This document shows positions 1 through 7,117 of a stretch of DNA of 64,000 nt, piece after piece. The notes beneath the pieces were generated by a model. It was not told the DNA's origin. It searched no databases and saw nothing but the letters and a program-made list of their open reading frames with translations. How positions within the stretch are numbered: the stretch's first letter is position 1; each line of letters opens with the position of its first letter. The stretch comes from a bacterium (lineage in GTDB: Bacteria > CAIWAD01): positions 99,258-163,257 of the forward strand of contig JAUIFJ010000006.1 of assembly GCA_030429345.1 (NCBI GenBank), written 5' to 3'. The position numbers and the translations under genes were made by a program.

Positions 1-912
1 GCTGGGCAGGTGGAAATTGGTGATCAGCCGGTCGACGACCTTGAACTCGTAGGGCGGGTAGATGAACTTGTCCGTCCATCCCGAGTCGGGGTTGATCCCG
101 CCATTGAAGCGCGCCACCGTTTCCAGCGTGCGACAAACCGTCGTTCCCGTGGCCCAGACCTTGCCGCCGGCCTTGATGCTGTTGTTGACCGCCCGCGCCG
201 TGTCCTCTTCGACCGAATAGAACTCGCTGTCCATGCGGTGGCGGGTCAGGTCCTCCACGTTCACCGGGCGGAAGGTGCCCAGGCTGACATGCAGGGTCAG
301 CGGCATGATCTTGACGCCGGTCTTCTCGATGCGGGTCATCAGCCGCTTGGTGAAGTGCAGGCCCGCCGTCGGGGCGGCAACGGCGCCGACCTTTTCCGGA
401 TCCGAGTAGATGGTCTGGTAGTTCTTGATGTCGCGGCTTTCCGGCGCGCGGCTGATATAGGGCGGCAGCGGCGTCGAGCCGTACTTCTCGATCAGCTTGT
501 GGAAGTCGCCGTCGTAATTGAAGCGTACCACGCGCCCGCCGCTGGTCGTGTTGTCGATGATATCGCAGGTAATGCCTTCCATCAGGGTGATCGTGTTGCC
601 CATGCGCACCTTGCGCGCCGGCTTGACCATGATCTCCCACATGTTGTCATTCAGCTCCCGCAGCAGGAAGACCTCGATCTCGGCGTCGGTCTTCTCCTTG
701 TAGCCCGTCATGCGCGCCTTGATCACCCGGGTGTCGTTGATCACCAGGCTGTCGTCGGCTCCGAAGTATTCGACAATGTCCTTGAAGGTGCGGTGCTCGA
801 TCTCCTGGGTATCCCGGTGGATCACCATCAGGCGGCTCTTGTCGCGGTCCTTCATCGGCTGCTGGGCGATCAGCTTGTCCGGCAGCTTGTACTTGAAATC
901 GGATAGGCGCAT
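1..912 (-). CDS. queA: S-adenosylmethionine:tRNA ribosyltransferase-isomerase (3' end off the window)
   Basis: QueA moves the ribosyl part of S-adenosylmethionine onto 7-aminomethyl-7-deazaguanine at the tRNA wobble position to make epoxyqueuosine. The reading frame starts MRLSDFKYKLPDKLIAQQP and contains family blocks such as SLVINDTRVIKAR, GAVAAPTAGLHFT and LTLHVSLGTFRPV. 304 codons are visible; the family is usually about 340-360 residues, so roughly the last 40-50 are missing to the left. A Shine-Dalgarno AAGGATG sits just upstream of the ATG. It is the last visible gene of the yebC-ruvC-ruvA-ruvB-queA run, 82 bp after ruvB; a ruv-queA link is common in bacteria. No frame damage is seen. 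Confidence 0.95.
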   Translation of the reverse strand, partial: MRLSDFKYKLPDKLIAQQPMKDRDKSRLMVIHRDTQEIEHRTFKDIVEYFGADDSLVINDTRVIKARMTGYKEKTDAEIEVFLLRELNDNMWEIMVKPARKVRMGNTITLMEGITCDIIDNTTSGGRVVRFNYDGDFHKLIEKYGSTPLPPYISRAPESRDIKNYQTIYSDPEKVGAVAAPTAGLHFTKRLMTRIEKTGVKIMPLTLHVSLGTFRPVNVEDLTRHRMDSEFYSVEEDTARAVNNSIKAGGKVWATGTTVCRTLETVARFNGGINPDSGWTDKFIYPPYEFKVVDRLITNFHLPS

Positions 913-994
913 GGGTTCATCCTTGGCTGGCCCGATCCCGTCCGACACGACGGGGCAGGCAATGGAATCGGCCCCTTTTCCGCGGGGCGCGTTG

Positions 995-1996
995 TCAGTC
1001 CGACTGGGGCTGGATCCCCAGGTGTTTCCAGGCCGCCGGCATGGCCACGCGGCCGCGCACGGTGCGGTTGATCAGGCCCGCCTTGACCAGGAAGGGTTCG
1101 ACCACTTCCTCCAGGGTGTCGGCCTCTTCGCCGACGGCCACGGCCAGGGTGTTGAGCCCCACCGGTCCGCCGAGGAACTTCTCCACCAGGCAGGACAGCA
1201 GACGCCGGTCCAGCGGGTCCAGGCCCAGCGCGTCCACCTGCAGGCGGTCCAGGCCGTGCATGGCAATGGCGTGATCCACGGCCCCGTCGCCTTCCACCTG
1301 GGCGAAGTCGCGCAGGCGCCTGAGCAGGCGGTTGGCCACGCGCGGCGTGCCGCGACTGCGTCCGGCGATCTCGAGGGCCGCGCGCGGATCGAGCTCGATG
1401 CCCAGCAGCCGGGCGCTGCGGGCAAGGATCTGTTCCAGCTCGGCGGCGCCGTAGTGCTCCAGGTGGATCACGATGCCGAAGCGCGCCAGCAGCGGGCTCG
1501 TCAGCAGGCCGGCGCGGGTCGTCGCGCCGACCAGGGTGAAGCGCGGCAGGTCGAGCTGCACGCTGCGCGCCGCCGGGCCGCGATCGAGCATGATGTCGAG
1601 GCTGAAGTCCTCCATCGCCGGATAGAGGTATTCTTCCACCACCGGGTTCAGGCGGTGGATCTCGTCGATGAAGAGGACGTCGCCGTCCTCCAGGTTCGTC
1701 AGCAGGCCCGCCAGGTCGGCCGGCTTTTCCAGCACGGGACCGGATGTCACACGGATCTCGCCGCCCATCTCGCGGGAGACGATGTGCGCCAGCGTGGTCT
1801 TGCCCAGTCCCGGCGGCCCGTGGAAGAGGCAGTGGTCCAGCGCTTCCCGCCGTCCGCGGGCGGCGCGGATGTATACATCCAGGTTGGCCTTGTGCTCTTC
1901 CTGCCCGGTGAACTCGGAGAGCAGCGCCGGCCGCAGCCGGCTTTCGGCCGTATCGTCGGGGCTGAATTCCCCGCTGATGACGCGTTCGCCGTCCAT
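995..1996 (-). CDS. ruvB: Holliday junction branch migration ATPase RuvB
   Basis: RuvB is the hexameric AAA+ motor that drives branch migration of Holliday junctions together with RuvA. The 333-residue protein has the Walker A motif GPPGLGKT at residues 60-67, a Walker B with DEIHR, sensor 1 in GATTRAGLL and a C-terminal winged-helix domain (VGLNTLA...). Length is normal for the family. The ATG lies only 3 bp after the ruvA stop, so the two are translationally linked. A long antisense open frame covers it but has no recognisable content. Confidence 0.97.
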   Translation of the reverse strand: MDGERVISGEFSPDDTAESRLRPALLSEFTGQEEHKANLDVYIRAARGRREALDHCLFHGPPGLGKTTLAHIVSREMGGEIRVTSGPVLEKPADLAGLLTNLEDGDVLFIDEIHRLNPVVEEYLYPAMEDFSLDIMLDRGPAARSVQLDLPRFTLVGATTRAGLLTSPLLARFGIVIHLEHYGAAELEQILARSARLLGIELDPRAALEIAGRSRGTPRVANRLLRRLRDFAQVEGDGAVDHAIAMHGLDRLQVDALGLDPLDRRLLSCLVEKFLGGPVGLNTLAVAVGEEADTLEEVVEPFLVKAGLINRTVRGRVAMPAAWKHLGIQPQSD

Positions 1997-1999
1997 GCC

Positions 2000-2608
2000 C
2001 TACCTGCCCTGCTTCAGGGCCTGGCGCACCAGTTCGCCCACGCCGGCCATCTCGCCCAGGGCGGCGCGGGCCCGGGCCAGTTCCTTCTCGGCCCGAGCGG
2101 GCTTCCAGCCCAGGGCCGTCAAGGCCTCGAGGGCCTCGCGCAGCACATCTCCCCCAGCGGCGAGGGTCGGCTCGGCGGGGCCCTCGTCGCCGGACAGCGG
2201 CGTCTCCAATTGCTGGATGCGGTTGCCCAGCTCGAGCAGCAGGCGGCCGGCGGTCTTCTTGCCAATGCCCGGAATCCGCGTCAGCTGTTCCGCGTCGCCG
2301 AAGCGCACGCAACCCAGCAGCTCGCGGACCGTCATGCCGGAGAGGATCGCCAGGGCCACCTTGGGCCCGATGCCGCTGACCGAGATCAGCTGGACGAAGA
2401 CTTCGCGTTCGAGGGAATCACAGAATCCGTAGAGGGCCAGGTTGTCCTCGCGGACCACCTGGTGCACGTAGAGCCGGGCGGCTTCTCCGGGAGCCAGGCG
2501 CCGCGTGCTGGTCAGGCTGCAGTCCAGGCGCCAGCCGATCCCGCCGTTGTCGAGCACGACGCGCGTGCCGCGGCAGGTGGCGATGGTCCCTTCGAGGTAG
2601 TCGTACAT
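2000..2608 (-). CDS. ruvA: Holliday junction branch migration protein RuvA
   Basis: RuvA binds the four-way junction and loads RuvB. The 202-residue protein starts MYDYLEGTIA, has an N-terminal OB fold, two helix-hairpin-helix segments (SVSGIGPKVALAIL and IPGIGKKTAGRLL) and a C-terminal three-helix domain III (ALTALGWKPARAEKEL) that contacts RuvB. The Shine-Dalgarno TAGGAAT overlaps the stop codon of ruvC, whose end is 8 bp away, so ruvC-ruvA-ruvB form one transcript. Confidence 0.97.
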   Translation of the reverse strand: MYDYLEGTIATCRGTRVVLDNGGIGWRLDCSLTSTRRLAPGEAARLYVHQVVREDNLALYGFCDSLEREVFVQLISVSGIGPKVALAILSGMTVRELLGCVRFGDAEQLTRIPGIGKKTAGRLLLELGNRIQQLETPLSGDEGPAEPTLAAGGDVLREALEALTALGWKPARAEKELARARAALGEMAGVGELVRQALKQGR

Positions 2609-2616
2609 CGGGATTC

Positions 2617-3087
2617 CTAGGCCGTGTTCAGGTGGCAGATGGCGGCGGCCAGGGCGTCGCTGGCATCCAGCGGCCGCACCTCTTTCGCCAGGCCGAGCAG
2701 GCGCGCGACCATGAAGGCCACCTGCTCCTTGTCGGCGCCGCCCCGGCCGGTGACGGCGCGCTTGATCTGCATCGGCGTATACTCGGCGACCGCCAGGCCC
2801 ATGCCCGTGCCGGCCAGCAGGGCCGCGGCGCGCGCGTGGCTGAGCTTGATCAGCGACTGCACGTTGGGGCCCTTGAAGACCTGTTCGACGGCGAGGCAGT
2901 CCGGCTCGTGCTGCTGGATCAGCTCCTTCAGCTGGCCGTGGATCACATCGATCCTCTCCGCCAGCTCCCTGCGTTCCTTTCCGGGACGGATCACGCCGTA
3001 TTCAAGGGGCTCGAGCCTCCGGGCCCTGCGCCTCACCAGGCCGTAGCCGGTGCAGGCCAGTCCCGGATCGATGCCCAGGACGATCAT
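2617..3087 (-). CDS. ruvC: Crossover junction endodeoxyribonuclease RuvC
   Basis: RuvC resolves Holliday junctions by paired nicks. The start at MIVLGIDPG is chosen because it places the first catalytic aspartate at residue 7, as in E. coli; the frame stays open upstream only as an out-of-frame shadow of yebC. The other acidic residues are visible in CLAVEQVF and in the C-terminal DASDALAAA pair. At 156 residues it is slightly shorter than E. coli RuvC (173). Its ATG overlaps the yebC stop by ATGA, showing translational coupling. Confidence 0.95.
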   Translation of the reverse strand: MIVLGIDPGLACTGYGLVRRRARRLEPLEYGVIRPGKERRELAERIDVIHGQLKELIQQHEPDCLAVEQVFKGPNVQSLIKLSHARAAALLAGTGMGLAVAEYTPMQIKRAVTGRGGADKEQVAFMVARLLGLAKEVRPLDASDALAAAICHLNTA

Positions 3088-3830
3088 TCCAGCCCGGCCA
3101 GGGCGTCGTCGTCCGCGTCGAAATTGCTGTAGACATTCTGCACGTCGTCCAGGTCCTCGAGGGCCTCGATCAGGCGCACCACCTTGGCCACGTCGTTGCC
3201 TTCGACACGTGTCGAGTTCTTTGGCTGCCGTGTCAATTCGGCTCCCTTGACCTCGAAGCCGGCCTCCTCCGCGCCCTTGCGCAGCTCCTCCAGGCTCGTG
3301 CGTTCGCAGTAGACCATCCAGTCCTCGTCGCCGTCCTCGATGGTTTCGGCGCCGTGATCCATCAGTTCCATCAGCACGTCGTCTTCTTCCTTGCCGGCCT
3401 TGGCCAGCGTCACCATGCCCAGCTGGTCGAAGTTCCAGGCCACGGCGCCATCGGCTCCCAGGCTGCCGCCATGCTTGTTCAGCAGGTGCCTCACCTCGCC
3501 GACGGTGCGGTTCTTGTTGTCGGTCATGGTCTCGACCATGATCGCCACGCCGCAGGGGCCGTAGCCTTCGTAGGTGATCTCCTCGTAGGTCACGCCTTCC
3601 AGGGTGCCCGTGCCCTTGGCAATGGCCCGCTCGACGTTGTTGGCCGGCATGTTGTTGGCCTTGGCCTTGAGCACCGCGCTGCGCAGGCGCGGATTGGCGT
3701 TCTCGTCGCCTCCGCCCAGGCGCGCGGCGATGGTGATCTCCTTGATGATCTTGGTGAAGATCTTGCCTCGGGCCGCGTCGGCGGCGCCTTTCTTGCGCTT
3801 GATGGTCGACCATTTGGAATGACCGGACAT
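3084..3830 (-). CDS. yebC: YebC/PmpR (TACO1) family translation/regulatory protein
   Basis: This family was described as a DNA-binding regulator and more recently as a factor that helps ribosomes through difficult (proline-rich) stretches. The 248-residue product begins MSGHSKWSTIKRKKG, the hallmark N-terminus, and carries the acidic central and C-terminal domains of the family (EDVLMELMDHGAETIEDG-like segment, then VEGNDVAKVVRLIEAL). The start is fixed by that motif; longer in-frame upstream codons are not needed. It is the first gene of the ruv operon, with the usual yebC-ruvC order, and a promoter candidate lies upstream. Confidence 0.96.
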   Translation of the reverse strand: MSGHSKWSTIKRKKGAADAARGKIFTKIIKEITIAARLGGGDENANPRLRSAVLKAKANNMPANNVERAIAKGTGTLEGVTYEEITYEGYGPCGVAIMVETMTDNKNRTVGEVRHLLNKHGGSLGADGAVAWNFDQLGMVTLAKAGKEEDDVLMELMDHGAETIEDGDEDWMVYCERTSLEELRKGAEEAGFEVKGAELTRQPKNSTRVEGNDVAKVVRLIEALEDLDDVQNVYSNFDADDDALAGLE

Positions 3831-3873
3831 GGGGCCTCCAGCGTGTGCGGTACGGAAAATTCGGGAACCTGCA

Positions 3874-3902
3874 AGTGTAGAAAAATCGGCTTCAAGGGAC
3901 AA
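3874..3902 (-). promoter_or_regulatory. Candidate sigma-70 promoter for yebC-ruvCAB
   Basis: Read on the minus strand there is TTGTCC, a 17-nt spacer and TACACT, about 45 bp upstream of the yebC start. Both hexamers match the consensus at 4 of 6 positions with ideal spacing. This was found by eye only. Confidence 0.4.
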
Positions 3903-4016
3903 GAATCACGCGTCGCCGCAATGGTTCTCCGGTGAGTGCGGAATCGAAGAGTGGACTTTCCCGCAAAAGGGAGGGAGATTGGGCCGATTGATCCGGGTCT
4001 CGCCGTCTGCTTTGAC

Positions 4017-4033
4017 AAGGGAGGTGCCACATC
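4017..4033 (+). promoter_or_regulatory. Strong Shine-Dalgarno leading to an AUC start codon
   Basis: AAGGGAGGTG is followed by 4-5 bases and then ATC, in frame with the YhgN-like protein. There is a TGA in the same frame at 4013, and between it and the first ATG (4082) there is no ATG, GTG or TTG. The ATG at 4082 has no ribosome binding site and would cut off most of the first membrane helix. This decides for initiation at AUC, or else for a sequence error here. Confidence 0.6.
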
Positions 4034-4639
4034 TTCGACTGGACAGCCATCGGCCAGGCGTCCCTGACCCTGTTTTTCGTCATGGACCCGCTGGGCAACA
4101 TCCCCATTTTCAATTCCGTGCTCCAGGACATCGCGCCCGCCCGCAGAACGCGGATCATCGCCCGCGAGAAACTCTTCGCCCTGGCGATCCTCCTGCTCTT
4201 CCTGCTGCTGGGGCCGGCCCTGCTGCGCTTCCTGGGCCTGAGCCAGAGTTCGCTCTATCTCTCCGGCGGGATTCTGCTGTTCATCATTGCGCTGAGAATG
4301 ATCTTTCCGCAGCCCAAGCCCCTGGCCGCGCCCGAGCGCGAGGAACCCTTCATCGTGCCGCTGGCGGTGCCGATGGTCGCCGGCCCCTCAACGCTTGCGA
4401 CCCTGCTGCTTTTCAGCAGCTCCCGTCCGGATCTGTTGGCCTCCTGGGTGCTGGCCCTGCTCCTGGCCTGGCTGGCCGGCACGCTGATTCTCGTTTCGAG
4501 CCCGATCCTGATGCGCTGGCTGGGGCCCCGCGGCCTGAAAGCCATCGAACGCCTGATGGGCATGCTGCTGATCCTGCTGGCCGTGCAGATGTTCCTCAAC
4601 GGCCTGACCCAGTACGTACACGGCGAGTACCTGCCCTGA
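4031..4639 (+). CDS. MarC/YhgN family integral membrane protein
   Basis: This is a polytopic inner-membrane protein of the MarC family; the biochemical function of the family is unproven (YhgN is sometimes called an NAAT-type transporter). The core reads MDPLGNIPIFNSVL, then about six hydrophobic helices with EEPFIVPLAVPMVAGPSTLATL and ERLMGMLLILLAVQMFLNG, matching E. coli YhgN closely in motif order. From the ATG at 4082 it has 185 residues. YhgN has about 14 residues before the MDPLGN motif, and the upstream in-frame sequence supplies the matching hydrophobic stretch (ASLTLFFV), so I place the start at the AUC after the strong ribosome binding site, giving 202 residues. It is a single gene facing the methyltransferase tail to tail. 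Confidence 0.85.
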   Translation: MFDWTAIGQASLTLFFVMDPLGNIPIFNSVLQDIAPARRTRIIAREKLFALAILLLFLLLGPALLRFLGLSQSSLYLSGGILLFIIALRMIFPQPKPLAAPEREEPFIVPLAVPMVAGPSTLATLLLFSSSRPDLLASWVLALLLAWLAGTLILVSSPILMRWLGPRGLKAIERLMGMLLILLAVQMFLNGLTQYVHGEYLP

Positions 4640-4710
4640 GTCGCTATCGACGACGGACCTTGCTACCCCTTTTCCAAGGAAGTACCGTTTGCGGTTGCTT
4701 CAAGTCGTCC

Positions 4711-5535
4711 TCATTCTCTTGTCGCCCCCAAGGCATACATCAGCGGAAACTGTGCTTCAAGGCCCTTCATCCTCCAGCGGCGGTGTTCGGCCTTGACCAT
4801 CAGGGCATGCATCCTGTAGGTCGAGAAGTCGACCTCGCGCAGGAAGTCGATGCGCAGGCCGGCGGCGCACAAGGCGCTGATCACCTCGCCCAGGTTCCAG
4901 CTCCACTCGTGGCTCACGGTCCGAATGGGATTTCCCGGATCGGCATAGCTGCCGGTGTCCTCGAAGACCAGGGGATCGCGGTGAGGGAAGTAGGGGTAGC
5001 GGGGCGGCAGGGGCAGCTCTTTGGCCTCGTCGTCGAAGACTCCGAAGAAGGGGTGGTATTCGAAGAGCAGGAACCGCCCGCCGGGCTTCAGGTGGGTCGC
5101 CACCGTTTCCGCCCAGGCTTTGAGGTCGGGCAACCAGCAGAGCACGCCCTCGGAGGTGAAGACCCGGTCGTACTCCTTTGCATGGCTCTGGCCCAGGCGC
5201 AGCACATCGGCCTGCAGGAACTCGGCCTCCAGCTGCGTCTCGCGGCTCAATTGTCGGGCCAGCTGAATGGCCTCGCCACTGAAATCGACCCCGCAGACCT
5301 TCGCTCCTCGTCGGGCCCAGGCCAGGGTGTCCATGCCGAAATGGCATTGCAGGTGGAGCAGCTCCAGGCCGTCGACCGGGCCCATGAGCTCCAGGCAGAG
5401 CGGGTCCAGGTTGTCCTGCCCCTGGCGGAAGCCTTCCAGGTCATAGAGAGCGCTGTCCCGGTTGATGGCAACCAGCGAGTCCCACATGCGGCGGTTGCCC
5501 TGCAGGGCGCTTTCTGGATCGGTCTTCTTCATCAT
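4711..5535 (-). CDS. Class I SAM-dependent methyltransferase
   Basis: The protein has 274 residues with a Rossmann-type methyltransferase core: motif I region LLHLQCHFGMDTLAWARRGA, an acidic end of strand 2 in VCGVDFS, the FLQADVLRL segment, and motif IV/post-I region DRVFTSEGVLCWLPDL followed by KPGGRFLLFEYHP. The motif I lacks the common GxGxG form, as in many small-molecule methyltransferases of this group. The substrate cannot be told. Its ATG overlaps the stop of the upstream phosphoesterase gene by ATGA, so the two are co-translated, but this does not reveal a shared pathway. Confidence 0.85.
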   Translation of the reverse strand: MMKKTDPESALQGNRRMWDSLVAINRDSALYDLEGFRQGQDNLDPLCLELMGPVDGLELLHLQCHFGMDTLAWARRGAKVCGVDFSGEAIQLARQLSRETQLEAEFLQADVLRLGQSHAKEYDRVFTSEGVLCWLPDLKAWAETVATHLKPGGRFLLFEYHPFFGVFDDEAKELPLPPRYPYFPHRDPLVFEDTGSYADPGNPIRTVSHEWSWNLGEVISALCAAGLRIDFLREVDFSTYRMHALMVKAEHRRWRMKGLEAQFPLMYALGATRE

Positions 5536-6614
5536 GGGACGATGTCCTCCCGGGCTTTCAGACGAAGTTCCAGCAAGGCGCCCGCCTCTTCGAGCTTCCC
5601 CAACCGGGCCGCGCTGTCTGGATCCAGTGCAAGCGGATGCTCGAGATAGATCCAGCTATCTTCTTGTACATCATGAATATTTTCAGACAACCATTTCTCC
5701 ATCTCAGCCGGATGCCTGCAGCAGGTTTCGGGCAAAAGGGCTCTCACCTGGTGACGGGCGGGAAGGGGAAGCCAGTGCAGCTCGGGCTGCGTAATTCTGC
5801 CGGATCGTAGGGCCTCGATGGACCAGTCCAGCAGACAAAACCCTTTCTGCTCATCGACTTCGGCGAAACTGGTGCGCTCCGTGCTTCCCGGAAAGAGCAC
5901 CGGCGGCCTTCCCTCGGCAGACAAAAGCTGCGCCCGATGCAGGTGCCCGCTGAGCACCAGGTCCCATCCCGGCGAAAGCGCCTGCCAATCAATGACTTCT
6001 CCACCCGGGCGAAAGCGGTATCCCGCGGGGCCGACCCGGCTCTGCGAGAGCAGCTGGTGCAACAGAAGCAGATGCAGCGTCCCCGGCTCCCTGCGCGCCC
6101 GGCAATCCTTCTGCAGGAGCGGCACCTGGACCGCCGCCTCGCGCACGAATGGGATCCCCATGATTTTCAATGAGATTTGCTGCAGATCCCACTCCAGCAC
6201 ACCGGGCCGATGGAAGATGTGCAGCAGAGGGTCCTCGTCGAAGAGGGACTGGGGAATCCGCGATCGTTCATGGTTACCCGGCAGCAGGGCCACGGGCAGG
6301 CCCTCACGACAGCAATCCAGAAGAGGTTCAAGGGCTTGCGAGAAGACTCCCTGGGGAATGCGGCTGCGATAGCACAGATCCCCCAGGTGCAGGATGCCGT
6401 CGACCTTCGCAGCGCGTATTCCGGCCAGGGCCGCCCGGTAGCAGCGCCAATGGTCCTCGCCTCTGCGCTTCAAACGGGAACGCGCCGTCCGCGCATTCCA
6501 GCCCATGCCCAGGTGCGTATCGCTGAGCACCCCAAGCCTCAGGATCCCTGCCGCTTTGACAGGAATCTCGTCAAGGGGTCTCTCGGCCCATAGCTGGCGG
6601 TTTTCATGATTCAT
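5532..6614 (-). CDS. Calcineurin-like metallophosphoesterase (SbcD/Mre11-like fold)
   Basis: This is a two-metal phosphoesterase of 360 residues. All five metal-binding blocks are visible: SDTHLG (D32, H34), HLGDL (D79), GNHE (113-116), a lone His in LLLHQLL (about 186) and GHLHRAQ (H224, H226). The order and spacing resemble the SbcD/Mre11 nuclease domain, but no SbcC partner is nearby, so DNA as substrate is not assured. The last 100 residues have no recognised domain. There is no clear ribosome binding site: the inverted-repeat element begins only about 8 bp before the ATG and may have replaced the native upstream region. Downstream it overlaps the methyltransferase. Confidence 0.85.
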   Translation of the reverse strand: MNHENRQLWAERPLDEIPVKAAGILRLGVLSDTHLGMGWNARTARSRLKRRGEDHWRCYRAALAGIRAAKVDGILHLGDLCYRSRIPQGVFSQALEPLLDCCREGLPVALLPGNHERSRIPQSLFDEDPLLHIFHRPGVLEWDLQQISLKIMGIPFVREAAVQVPLLQKDCRARREPGTLHLLLLHQLLSQSRVGPAGYRFRPGGEVIDWQALSPGWDLVLSGHLHRAQLLSAEGRPPVLFPGSTERTSFAEVDEQKGFCLLDWSIEALRSGRITQPELHWLPLPARHQVRALLPETCCRHPAEMEKWLSENIHDVQEDSWIYLEHPLALDPDSAARLGKLEEAGALLELRLKAREDIVP

Positions 6615-6739
6615 AAGTGGTTAGAAGAGCTCGCACGGAGGGCACGGAGAAGACAGAGGGCACGGAGGAAAGAAAACTAGGGAGAGTGTTCAGGCACTTC
6701 CCCCTCCACTGTCAGTCCGTGGCCATCGCACACCCCAGC

Positions 6740-6768
6740 TGTCATTCCGTGGCTTGACCACGGAATCC
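6740..6768 (+). repeat. Palindromic repeat, copy 1
   Basis: The core is ATTCCGTGG, a CTTGA loop and CCACGGAAT, preceded by TGTC and followed by CC. It can fold as a 9-bp hairpin. Copies 1 and 2 are identical over 29 bp. Confidence 0.8.
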
Positions 6769-6847
6769 TTTTTCACCAACGCAGGCAGAAGGGGCACCAG
6801 ACCTCTCCCACCCCCACTGTCAGTCCGCAGCCATCGCCCACTCCCGC

Positions 6848-6876
6848 TGTCATTCCGTGGCTTGACCACGGAATCC
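6848..6876 (+). repeat. Palindromic repeat, copy 2
   Basis: Identical 29-bp repeat to copy 1, set 108 bp further on within a longer imperfect tandem unit that also contains GTCAGTCCG and a GCAGGCAG segment. Confidence 0.8.
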
Positions 6877-6963
6877 TTTTCACCGCCGCAGGCAGGAGGG
6901 GGCTTCAATCGTTTTCCCTCGACACATCCGGCCCAGAGGCACTCCGGTCTTCGACGCGGAGCA

Positions 6964-6992
6964 GGATTCCGTGGTCAAGCCACGGAATGACA
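6964..6992 (-). repeat. Palindromic repeat, copy 3 (opposite orientation)
   Basis: Same palindromic core as copies 1 and 2 but inverted, with TCAAG in the loop and flanks GGATT...GAATGACA. Its surroundings differ from the tandem units, so only this motif is shared. Confidence 0.8.
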
Positions 6993-7117
6993 CCAGGGGC
7001 GGCCTTGTAATGGCAGCAATTGGGGGCCCAGACTTCATCAATGACCACCGTCTTCTACAACAGCCATCCTCTTCCTCTGTGGCCTCTGTTTCCTCCGTGC
7101 CCTCCGTGCGAGGTCTT

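Noticed and set aside
2617-3813. A 398-residue minus-strand protein ending in RuvC
   Set aside because: The N-terminal part is an out-of-frame reading of yebC; RuvC starts at 3087.
5532-6614. SbcD of an SbcCD nuclease
   Set aside because: The motif set fits, but no SbcC-type ATPase lies nearby and the C-terminus does not match; kept as a general metallophosphoesterase.
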